Below, in pieces: positions 14,806 to 20,488 of a DNA stretch of 20,488 nucleotides. The DNA is from CAUZEB01 sp963578655 (GTDB taxonomy: Bacteria; Chloroflexota; Dehalococcoidia; Lucifugimonadales; CAUZEB01), in contig CAUZEB010000016.1 of NCBI GenBank assembly GCA_963578655.1, positions 1 through 20,488 of the forward strand. The letters run 5' to 3'. Under the pieces are notes generated by a model. It was not told the DNA's origin and did no database searches. It worked only from the letters and a program-made list of their open reading frames with translations. The position numbers and the translations under genes are program-made. Each line of letters starts with the position of its first letter. Positions within the stretch are counted from its first letter, which is position 1.

Positions 14806-17116
14806 TTTCATAAATCTTGACTTCATTTCTGTTAAAAATTTCATCCATAAAGGTTGGAAATTTCTTAAAGCCCGAGATATCATAAACTTCTTTTTCTCTA
14901 GGCCCTATGTAAACGTAGTTTATATCATATTTCGATAGAATTTCTTTCGCCTCTGCTATGTTCAGCGTCTCGTAAATACGCGTGATATCAAATTCCCTTC
15001 TCTTAAAACTTTCCGAATTACCGCGCCATTGCAGTTGATGACCATGCCAGTTGAATACTGAGGGTATCCCTGTACTCCTAGATATCAATCCGTAGTCGAA
15101 CCATTCTCCGACTGCTTCGATCATAGTAGATTCACTATTTGCGTGCCCTTTCAGAAAAGTGATTGCTTCGTATTCCGCGTCAGATCTTTTTGCCAGAAAA
15201 TCTAATCCATCTAGAGTAGGGTCATTTGAAAACCCTTCTGATTTAGTGACAATCGCAGCTGGTGCGTAATAGAGTGTTGCTACCCATACGACAACAAAGA
15301 CTACGCCCCATATCTTGGCGAGTGACAGTTTCCATCCACTTGCCGAGTTTCTAATAGACCTCCAGTAATATAAAGCGAATCCTGAGGCGATCGCAAGGAG
15401 TATCCAGGCTTGGAAATATAGTTTAAAAACCGTGTTCATTCTTGTGTTGAAGGAATCCCTGACGAACATTAAGTCTGATCCCATTATTAATAGAAGACCC
15501 ATAGCTGATAATATAACGGCGAACAGCTTTGATTCAGAATCTTTTTCTCTCGCGAGCCAGAGCACATTGAAAACAGCTATGGTTATCAGTATTGCGAAGG
15601 GGAAAACCAATGATAATCTTATTATTAAATCTGTAATGTTGCCGGTGTTAACGATTAAGTGGAGCAGGGCCCAAATTAAATATGGTATGAAGCCTATCGC
15701 TAGTCCAATCATAGAAGTGCGACGCCAGTCTTTCCTCAACGTTGTTTCGCAGAATACACCTATCAAGAATGGAGTAATTGTGATCATAAACAACCCCCAT
15801 ACGATGAAAGTATGCACCGGACGTGTGGGCACAGTTACAGGTAGAATGCCTGAAACACTTCCTCTAAATGTGAGAAAATATGGCACATAAAGCAAGATTG
15901 AAAGTGTTAATAAAGCTACACTTATAGGGACAGCCTCTCTGACGATTGTGCGTATCCTTCCATCACTATACTGATATGATTTTACAGCAGCCAGTCCCAA
16001 GAATAGTGACCAAAATGTTGGGAGATCCCAAAGATTAGTGAAAGCAAGACCACCCAATGACAATCCCATTAGCAATATGAAGATATACTCTTTAGTTTTC
16101 AGGACGTTGGGTGGGTGAGACGTTGATAGAAACCAATGCCAGCATAATGAAATGAATAAAATGATGAAGGGTAGAGACATTAAATGAGGATGAAGGTCTC
16201 CAAGTAGGAAACTGAAAAAGGGAAATTCCTGTATGGTAAAATCAATGGCTTCCAACCCTTCAAAACTATTGATAACTCTGCTTGATCTGAACCACCACCA
16301 GAATTCTTGGGGTAGCCATCCTTGTGTGACTTCACTGATAGGCACCTCCATTCCTTTAATGTGTATCCACCCCCAGTAATTAGAAGATCCTATACCGTTC
16401 GTTCTCATCAATTCTAATATGCCTTCTAAATTTCCAGTGACTGAAACCAGCAAAGTGGCCGTTAGACCGCATATTATGGAGATCTGTTTGAAATTCTTCT
16501 CCGAGCTAGTTAAATTGTAAACTAAACCGAATACACCTGTAGCTAGTAGAGCTGGAATAAGAGAAAGGGACAGATTGTAGGAAATGTTGGATGTTATGCC
16601 AGTTATTTCGCTTATAACACCCATCATCCAATATCCAAAATAGTAATAACTAATAGGATGCCCTGCTAACCAAGGATCTTCTGGAAAACCTATGTCAGAA
16701 TGAATTGATGCGTTAAGAAAAGCGAAGTCCATGGGCTGTTCAGTATGATTTATCGACGGATCATATGATCTGTAAACTGTCCAAGCTACTATCACAAGCA
16801 AGAACAGGATTTCTGACAGGATGATAATTTTACGTTGAGAAACAAAGAAATTTAGCAATCTTTGTTTATGCTTTAACACGTACCAGATGGAGAGGCTCAA
16901 CATTATAAGTGCTAGGATGACTAGAGAAAGTCGCACACTAGGCAAGACGTGTAGCACACTCAGGATCCAAGAAGTGTAACCGATCACAACGATTCCCAAG
17001 GTTTTACTAATAGTGTATCCGCGATCGGTCAATTTGGGAAAAAGAGCAAAACATAATGGGAAAGAGGCAAGCCCTATCACTTCTATGATAAATATCCAGT
17101 AGATAGATTCAAGCAT
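14795..17116 (-). CDS. DUF2298/TIGR03662 membrane protein (Chlor_Arch_YYY)
   Basis: This 773-residue polytopic protein has hydrophobic segments from the first residues and many more to about residue 600, then a soluble C-terminal tail. It belongs to DUF2298, the Chlor_Arch_YYY family. The signature is present: Q-P-M-D-F-A-F-L-N-A (127-136), P-W-L-A-G-H-P (148-154) and the tyrosine triplet in I-S-Y-Y-Y-F-G-Y (155-162). Near the C terminus, V-G-E-W-F-D-Y-G and the Y-V-Y-I-G-P-R-E-K segment are also typical. Its overall shape is that of GT-C transferases, but the reaction is unknown. It leads the five-gene glycan cassette and is followed by its usual partner family TIGR03663. No SD precedes the ATG. 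A TATAAT box ends six bases before it, so the transcript may be leaderless. Confidence 0.9.
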   Translation of the reverse strand: MLESIYWIFIIEVIGLASFPLCFALFPKLTDRGYTISKTLGIVVIGYTSWILSVLHVLPSVRLSLVILALIMLSLSIWYVLKHKQRLLNFFVSQRKIIILSEILFLLVIVAWTVYRSYDPSINHTEQPMDFAFLNASIHSDIGFPEDPWLAGHPISYYYFGYWMMGVISEITGITSNISYNLSLSLIPALLATGVFGLVYNLTSSEKNFKQISIICGLTATLLVSVTGNLEGILELMRTNGIGSSNYWGWIHIKGMEVPISEVTQGWLPQEFWWWFRSSRVINSFEGLEAIDFTIQEFPFFSFLLGDLHPHLMSLPFIILFISLCWHWFLSTSHPPNVLKTKEYIFILLMGLSLGGLAFTNLWDLPTFWSLFLGLAAVKSYQYSDGRIRTIVREAVPISVALLTLSILLYVPYFLTFRGSVSGILPVTVPTRPVHTFIVWGLFMITITPFLIGVFCETTLRKDWRRTSMIGLAIGFIPYLIWALLHLIVNTGNITDLIIRLSLVFPFAILITIAVFNVLWLAREKDSESKLFAVILSAMGLLLIMGSDLMFVRDSFNTRMNTVFKLYFQAWILLAIASGFALYYWRSIRNSASGWKLSLAKIWGVVFVVVWVATLYYAPAAIVTKSEGFSNDPTLDGLDFLAKRSDAEYEAITFLKGHANSESTMIEAVGEWFDYGLISRSTGIPSVFNWHGHQLQWRGNSESFKRREFDITRIYETLNIAEAKEILSKYDINYVYIGPREKEVYDISGFKKFPTFMDEIFNRNEVKIYESKR

Positions 17117-17122
17117 TTTACT

Positions 17123-17128
17123 ATTATA
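17123..17128 (-). promoter_or_regulatory. -10 box TATAAT six bases before the YYY gene start
   Basis: TATAAT (17128-17123 on the minus strand) is separated by six bases from ATG 17116. Transcription would start on or next to the A of the ATG. There is no SD and no convincing -35 hexamer at 16-18 bases. Confidence 0.4.
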
Positions 17129-17166
17129 TACGCTCTAGGGTACTGGTTGTTTTCAAAAGTACTTAC

Positions 17167-17194
17167 AAAAAAATATCTTATTGAAACTAAGATA
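17167..17194 (-). terminator. Intrinsic terminator after ftsY
   Basis: On the minus strand TATCTTA-GTTTCAA-TAAGATA (17194-17174) is followed by seven Ts (17173-17167). The stem is perfect but AT-rich. It stands 108 bases after the ftsY stop and before the YYY-gene promoter, as expected for an operon boundary. Confidence 0.6.
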
Positions 17195-17301
17195 CACTGA
17201 ATTGGGCGAGAATGTGTCTGCATTCAATTTTCAAAGATCTCCATTCTTTATCTCGCTGATAGGGGAGACCATTGATTGGTAAACTTATGAACAGTGGAGC
17301 A

Positions 17302-18246
17302 CTAAGTTTTATCTGATAAAAGGCCATCTACAAAGCTTTCAGGGTCGAAGACAGCAACATCTCCTGACTTTTCCCCTGTACCCACGTATAAAACCGGGAG
17401 GTTTAAGTCTCCTGCAATCGATAAAACTATTCCACCTTTCGCTGACCCATCCATTTTGGCGAGAAAGACTCCATCACAGTCAATAGCGTCTACGAAAGCT
17501 CTTGACTGATACAAACCGTTTTGACCCGTGGTGGCGTCTAAGGTAAGTAGGGTCGTCAGTGCAGTTGATCCTCTGGATGTGAGGACCCGTTTGATTTTCC
17601 CTAATTCCTCCATTAAGTTTGATTTTGTGTGAAGCCGCCCTGCCGTGTCTATAATTACCACATCTGCGTTTCGGGCGCTAGCTGCTTGATAAGCATCAAA
17701 AGCTACCGCTCCAGGATCAGATCCGTGATTGTGTGCAATAACATCTACCCCTAGCGTTTGTCCCCAGATCTCCAGTTGTTCAATAGCACCTGCTCTGAAT
17801 GTGTCGGCGGCGCCTAGTAGAACAGATTTGCCCTCATCTTTAAAGAGTTTTGCAAGCTTAGCGACGCTCGTTGTTTTTCCAACCCCGTTTGTTCCTACCA
17901 TCAAGAAGACGAAGGGAATGTCATTATCTCTTCTTGATTGGTCAGTATCTGGTCGAATCTCAAGTATTTTTTTCATCTCTCGCTTCAGTAATCCCAAAGC
18001 ATCGTCTGAAGTATTCTTATTGTTCTGCTCTATAAGACCTCGGAGTTGGCCCAGCAATTTCTGGGTAGTGGACATACCAACATCTGCCGATATAAGTATC
18101 TCTTCCAATTGACCACCTAATTCCTCATCGAATGTGGACGTGTGGAGAATTTGTACAACGTTACTGAACCAAGAACGTCGCGTTTTCGTAAGAGCCTGAT
18201 TTGTTCTTTCTATATCCGCGCTACGAGGTTGTGACAGTCCAAACAC
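17302..18246 (-). CDS. ftsY: Signal recognition particle receptor FtsY
   Basis: FtsY is the membrane-associated SRP GTPase that docks ribosome-nascent-chain complexes at the translocon. This copy has 314 residues: an N domain (about 20-100) and the G domain. Motifs: G-T-N-G-V-G-K-T-T (118-126, P-loop), D-T-F-R-A-G-A-I-E-Q-L (148-158), D-T-A-G-R (200-204), L-D-A-T-T-G-Q-N (236-243) and A-K-M-D-G-S-A-K-G-G (263-272), where T-K-L/M-D-G is more usual. It ends V-F-D-P-E-S-F-V-D-G-L. The acidic A domain of enterobacterial FtsY is missing, which is common in other phyla. The start is GTG 18246 with AAGGA just upstream. It follows the sortase gene by 13 bases and is probably co-transcribed with it. 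Confidence 0.97.
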   Translation of the reverse strand: MFGLSQPRSADIERTNQALTKTRRSWFSNVVQILHTSTFDEELGGQLEEILISADVGMSTTQKLLGQLRGLIEQNNKNTSDDALGLLKREMKKILEIRPDTDQSRRDNDIPFVFLMVGTNGVGKTTSVAKLAKLFKDEGKSVLLGAADTFRAGAIEQLEIWGQTLGVDVIAHNHGSDPGAVAFDAYQAASARNADVVIIDTAGRLHTKSNLMEELGKIKRVLTSRGSTALTTLLTLDATTGQNGLYQSRAFVDAIDCDGVFLAKMDGSAKGGIVLSIAGDLNLPVLYVGTGEKSGDVAVFDPESFVDGLLSDKT

Positions 18247-18259
18247 AGGTTATCCTTAA

Positions 18260-19192
18260 TCATTGTCTAATACCAATCAATTTAGCTGTTACTAGTTGCC
18301 TATAGTCATAATAAGGTCTATTGGAACAAGTCACCAGAGTGATTCTAGAGTCGTTGGTGTCATACAGCTCCAATTCATTTTCGTGCACGACTTTTGATGA
18401 GATCGCTTGATAGAGATATTCTATCGCTCTAGTCTGCACAATTATATAAACTGGGTCTCCATTGGTGAGGTGATTGGCGAGTTTTGGGAGATCTTTGAAA
18501 ACGTTTCCTTCTCCCCTTATCGGGCTTTCCAAGTGACCAAAAAACCAACCATTACCTAACTGGCCAGGGAGGGAACTGTTTATTATATGTCCCACTCCAT
18601 GTTTCGGCGTTTCGTAAGACTTACTATTACCAAGATCGATAATACTTAATTCCTCAATGGGAGATGTTAAATTAATTACGGGTATGCGTAGGTGCACTCC
18701 CCTATCATTAATTCCATTATTTTCAGTAATTGTAGTATTTGAGGCATCAATAAATCCCATAATAACTTCTTGGTCTAAGTCTTCGTCGTACACAAATTCA
18801 TCTGTACCGGCCCATAGTGGTTGCCCCCAATATTTAGAATGAGTGCGGATCCCAGGATAAGTAGATTGGTAGTTTGACAAATCGAATCCGAAACGTTGAT
18901 AGTTAGTTCCCAATGAAGCATTGTGACTATTGTTGGTATCTGGGAGTGTAGTTGATTTCACGTACTGGGATGTATCTACTCGGGTCCATTCGCCTTTTAT
19001 AGGATTTACCTGATCAAATTCTTTGGGTATTGAAAGAGGCGCAGAGTAGGCAGCATTGAGTTTTTCGAGACGAGTGTAATTATAGAAGCCATACAGGTGG
19101 AAAGCGACCACGCTCATCATTAGGAGTAGGCCCAATGTAACTAGTGTAAATCCTACTTTTCTGATGGTATGTTTCTGATGTGCTAGTTTCAT
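18260..19192 (-). CDS. Sortase family transpeptidase (class D/E-like)
   Basis: This 310-residue protein has a single N-terminal membrane segment (about 14-36) after a basic stretch. A linker of roughly 120 residues leads to a C-terminal sortase domain. The catalytic triad is visible: His220 in G-W-F-F-G-H-L-E-S-P, Cys289 in I-T-L-V-T-C-S-N, and Arg298 in Y-D-Y-R-Q-L. The opening strand is V-H-L-R-I-P-V-I-N-L (166-175). Sortases cleave a C-terminal sorting signal and join the protein to a surface acceptor. In a lineage that may lack a classical thick peptidoglycan the acceptor is open. No protein with an obvious LPxTG-like sorting signal occurs in this window. AGGA precedes the ATG. It is co-oriented with ftsY, 13 bases apart. 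Confidence 0.92.
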   Translation of the reverse strand: MKLAHQKHTIRKVGFTLVTLGLLLMMSVVAFHLYGFYNYTRLEKLNAAYSAPLSIPKEFDQVNPIKGEWTRVDTSQYVKSTTLPDTNNSHNASLGTNYQRFGFDLSNYQSTYPGIRTHSKYWGQPLWAGTDEFVYDEDLDQEVIMGFIDASNTTITENNGINDRGVHLRIPVINLTSPIEELSIIDLGNSKSYETPKHGVGHIINSSLPGQLGNGWFFGHLESPIRGEGNVFKDLPKLANHLTNGDPVYIIVQTRAIEYLYQAISSKVVHENELELYDTNDSRITLVTCSNRPYYDYRQLVTAKLIGIRQ

Positions 19193-19194
19193 AA

Positions 19195-19244
19195 CTGGAT
19201 CCTAAGGCCGGATTGAAACGATCGTTGTCATTGTATAGATCCAG
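19195..19244 (-). promoter_or_regulatory. Inverted repeat in the sortase leader, touching the Shine-Dalgarno site
   Basis: CTGGATC (19195-19201) and GATCCAG (19238-19244) are exact inverted repeats. The proximal arm begins three bases before ATG 19192 and overlaps the AGGA SD (19200-19203) by two bases. The 36-base interior holds a 10-bp palindrome AACGATCGTT (19217-19226). This could fold over the start or bind a dimeric protein. The arms are short, so this is weak. The rest of the 217-base gap to the zinc-ribbon gene shows no gene. Confidence 0.3.
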
Positions 19245-19373
19245 CTGTATAGTGCCTATTCTATCAATGTGTTTTAGCAGCGCCATATGCAAAGGTTCTA
19301 GTTAGCACTGGGAAGCAATCGGAAATGACTGAGATGTAGGCAGGGCCTTGCAGCGCGCGCCATAGCTTTTACC

Positions 19374-19404
19374 AATCCTTCATCAAATTACTTAATGAAG
19401 GATT
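19374..19404 (-). terminator. 10-bp perfect hairpin after the zinc-ribbon gene
   Basis: AATCCTTCAT (19374-19383) and ATGAAGGATT (19395-19404) form a perfect stem with an 11-base loop. It begins five bases after the stop of the small zinc-ribbon gene. No T-tract follows on the minus strand. A second stem, CCTCTCATAC/GTGTGAGAGG (19414-19438, one mismatch in the minus RNA), lies just upstream over the last codons, giving tandem hairpins. Probable transcript-end or stability structures. Confidence 0.5.
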
Positions 19405-19409
19405 ACTTG

Positions 19410-19625
19410 TTATCCTCTCATACGAGGGGTGTGAGAGGCACCGCTTTGAACTGGCTCGTTCAGATACACATCCCCGTTGCGTATTTTGAGATTGAATCCG
19501 CAATCAGGGCTACTACAGACCCAGGCTTTGTAATGGATAGGGGCACCTTGGCTACCAAAGTCGGAGAGGGGTAGCAGGCTACCATTTTGGCAACTACGAC
19601 ATTCTGGCCAGCTGTTCTCGTCCAC
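19410..19625 (-). CDS. Small zinc-ribbon-like protein of unknown function
   Basis: A 71-residue protein, not matched to a named family. It has paired cysteines typical of a zinc ribbon: Cys9 and Cys12 (E-C-R-S-C-Q) and Cys37 and Cys42 (V-C-S-S-P-D-C-G-F). The second knuckle is followed by N-L-K-I-R-N-G-D-V-Y. No catalytic motif or membrane segment is seen. The start is GTG 19625 with a perfect AGGAGG six bases upstream, which is strong support that the gene is real. It lies 72 bases after the thpR stop on the same strand, so co-transcription is possible, and two hairpins follow its end. A nucleic-acid-binding or metal-site role is only a guess from the ribbon. Confidence 0.68.
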   Translation of the reverse strand: MDENSWPECRSCQNGSLLPLSDFGSQGAPIHYKAWVCSSPDCGFNLKIRNGDVYLNEPVQSGASHTPRMRG

Positions 19626-19697
19626 TGTTTTCCTCCTGATTTGCCCTGGGTATAAAAGCGACTCAAGTGTATCATCGTTATTGAGAATTTAACAGCC

Positions 19698-20192
19698 CTA
19701 AAGATATTCGTTGTTTGGACTTAACTTAATTGCAGCTATATTATGGTAAATGGCTCCTTGAGGGTGAAGTGTACTCCTAAATAAACATATTTCTTTGACT
19801 TCTATCCTTACCTTGTCCTTCAGTTGATCAGACAATAAGTCTAATAACATTACCAAACTGTTAGATGATGGCGTTTCATACTTGAGCCTAGCCAACGTTA
19901 AATGAGGTTTGTATTCTTGTCTGTCTGAGGGATATCCGAGATTTATTAAAGCTCGTTCCAGTTTATATTGTAATGTTGTTAATGCTTTAAGATCACCTCC
20001 AATTTCTGCATATATTATCCGAGAATTGGGTGAATTGGATAATGTTCTGGGCTGTCCAATTTCTAAATTAAAGTAAGGCGAAGTGCGGGCTATTTTTCTT
20101 GTCGATGCTAGCACTTTTTCTATTGTTCGACTATCGGTTTTACCGAGATATTTTAACGTTATATGTATGTTTTCAGGCTTTGTTGCTTTCAA
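19698..20192 (-). CDS. thpR: RNA 2',3'-cyclic phosphodiesterase (2H family), main frame of a frameshifted thpR gene
   Basis: The 164 residues carry both 2H motifs: His10-Ile-Thr-Leu in P-E-N-I-H-I-T-L-K-Y-L-G and His97-Leu-Thr-Leu in Y-K-P-H-L-T-L-A-R. These define the LigT/ThpR family, which opens 2',3'-cyclic phosphates on RNA to 2'-phosphates and ligates tRNA halves in vitro. The frame begins abruptly at K-A-T-K-P-E-N, lacking the usual N-terminal strand R-L-F-I-A-I and first helix. That missing part is encoded just upstream in another frame (20299-20189). The TTG at 20192 has no SD, so this frame alone is probably not a natural gene. Both catalytic histidines are intact. Either a frameshift mutation, an assembly error or a recoding event separates the parts. 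It could be a pseudogene. Confidence 0.72.
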   Translation of the reverse strand: MKATKPENIHITLKYLGKTDSRTIEKVLASTRKIARTSPYFNLEIGQPRTLSNSPNSRIIYAEIGGDLKALTTLQYKLERALINLGYPSDRQEYKPHLTLARLKYETPSSNSLVMLLDLLSDQLKDKVRIEVKEICLFRSTLHPQGAIYHNIAAIKLSPNNEYL

Positions 20193-20299
20193 GTAGGGAA
20201 TGTTGGCGGACGAAAAACCTCTTTTCTGATATCAGAAAAGAGGTTTTTCGTCTGTACTGGCATCTTAATGCCTAAGAATAAACGCAGGTACTTTTCCAT
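20189..20299 (-). pseudogene. thpR: 5' fragment of thpR in a different frame
   Basis: From ATG 20299 the minus strand reads M-E-K-Y-L-R-L-F-L-G-I-K-M-P-V-Q, then T-K-N-L-F-S-D-I-R-K-E-V-F-R-P. It ends with a TGA at 20191-20189. R-L-F-L-G-I-K-M-P matches the first strand of ThpR (R-L-F-I-A-I-E-L-P in homologs), followed by helix 1. The main frame is offset by -1 and has a TGA at 20234-20232. The shift must therefore fall between about 20231 and 20190. One extra base near 20196 would join F-P-Y-L-K-A-T-K-P-E-N. The upstream GGTGGG is a poor SD. Confidence 0.65.
20209..20252. repeat. Perfect 44-bp palindrome with terminator-like A/T flanks inside the thpR 5' coding sequence
   Basis: A 22-base arm starting GACGAAAAACCTC at 20209 is repeated exactly inverted to 20252 with no spacer, centred on GATATC. 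In RNA it forms a long hairpin with CCTCTTTTCTG/CAGAAAAGAGG above AAAAA/TTTTT. On either strand a T5 run follows the GC-containing stem, as in a bidirectional intrinsic terminator. On the minus strand it covers thpR codons 16-31. Confidence 0.85.
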
Positions 20300-20311
20300 C
20301 GCCCACCGGTC

Positions 20312-20347
20312 TTTGATGTACTAATTGAAAGAGATTAGTACATCAAA
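20312..20347. repeat. 14-bp perfect inverted repeat upstream of thpR
   Basis: TTTGATGTACTAAT (20312-20325) and ATTAGTACATCAAA (20334-20347) are exact inverted repeats with an 8-base spacer TGAAAGAG. The repeat ends 12 bases before the thpR ATG at 20299. No T-tract follows on either strand, so an operator or leader hairpin is as likely as a terminator. Confidence 0.7.
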
Positions 20348-20408
20348 TGTCGTAAAAATGAGTTATCGCTGTGGCTAAATAGTCACAACCAGAAGCATCA
20401 TGTAGTAA

Positions 20409-20442
20409 TATAATCTATATAGACGAGGAACTAAAAGCTATG
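20409..20442 (+). promoter_or_regulatory. Possible rightward promoter and start site at the window edge
   Basis: A TATAAT box (20409-20414) is followed by GAGGAA (20425-20430) and ATG at 20440. From that ATG only 15 codons precede a TAG at 20485. Another ATG at 20453 opens a frame (M-R-L-L-V-V-V-I-S) that runs off the window. No good -35 hexamer is seen. This may be the start of a divergent gene, but too little sequence is present to name it. The rest of 20300-20488 holds only the inverted repeat. Confidence 0.25.
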
Positions 20443-20488
20443 TTTAGTCTGGATGCGTTTGCTCGTCGTCGTTATTTCATTAGGTAGG

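Noticed and set aside
19460..19675. 71-codon minus-strand frame overlapping the zinc-ribbon gene
   Set aside because: It lacks an SD and family features; the overlapping frame has AGGAGG and paired cysteines.
20213..20219. GTTTTTC as a programmed -1 frameshift site in thpR
   Set aside because: The zero-frame GTT cannot re-pair well after slipping to GGT, and the large hairpin lies around and upstream of the run instead of downstream. Kept only as a weak alternative to mutation.
20440..20487. 15-codon plus-strand frame with a GAGGAA upstream
   Set aside because: Too short and at the window edge. The spacing of about nine bases is acceptable, but nothing in the peptide is recognisable, and a competing frame from 20453 runs out of the window.
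1..20488. CRISPR arrays, insertion sequences, phage genes and integration sites
   Set aside because: No regularly spaced repeats, transposase or integrase-like peptides, or duplicated tRNA 3' ends were seen.

Overview
The window looks like a low-to-mid GC bacterial chromosome of the phylum Chloroflexota, probably the marine SAR202/Dehalococcoidia side. This is an inference from gene content: the paired membrane families TIGR03662 (YYY motif) and TIGR03663 (Agl23-like), which occur mainly in Chloroflexi and archaea, next to bacterial ftsY, a DUF3604 protein and a CocE-type hydrolase. No 16S rRNA or ribosomal protein is present to settle it. Apart from the DUF3604 gene at the left edge, every gene is on the minus strand. 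GTG and TTG starts are common, usually with a clear Shine-Dalgarno (SD) sequence.

Layout. 1-977 (+): 3' part of a DUF3604 gene, converging on a CocE/NonD hydrolase (1089-2807, -), with a hairpin between them. 3016-3090 (-): tRNA-Pro(UGG) with an encoded CCA. 3156-9065 (-): a four-gene redox operon read nuoE-like, nuoF-like, nuoG/fdhA-like, then a ferredoxin-NADP reductase-like flavoprotein. 9246-17116 (-): a five-gene membrane-glycan cassette read YYY protein, Agl23-like protein, GT2 polyprenyl-phosphate sugar transferase, UPF0104 flippase-like protein, FAD oxidoreductase. 17302-19192 (-): sortase followed by ftsY. 19410-19625 (-): a small zinc-ribbon protein. 19698-20299 (-): a thpR gene split by a frameshift, with a perfect 44-bp palindrome inside its 5' coding sequence. 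20300-20488: a probable intergenic region with a 14-bp inverted repeat and a possible outward promoter. No gene-free stretch exceeds 300 bases.

How the genes work together. The redox operon encodes a soluble flavin and Fe-S electron-transfer module: a NADH/FMN subunit, a thioredoxin-like [2Fe-2S] subunit, a large Fe-S/molybdopterin-fold subunit and an FNR-like flavoprotein. The large subunit looks like formate dehydrogenase but lacks the catalytic Cys/Sec-His pair and the formate-binding arginine. It may therefore act as an electron-transfer scaffold rather than as a formate dehydrogenase. The glycan cassette resembles the archaeal dolichol-linked glycosylation toolkit, with the two halves of AglD as adjacent genes. 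The sortase and ftsY genes add surface anchoring and SRP-dependent membrane targeting.

The observations most worth checking are the formate-dehydrogenase-like subunit without its active site and with an extra Cys-rich insertion, and the thpR frameshift beside the perfect palindrome.
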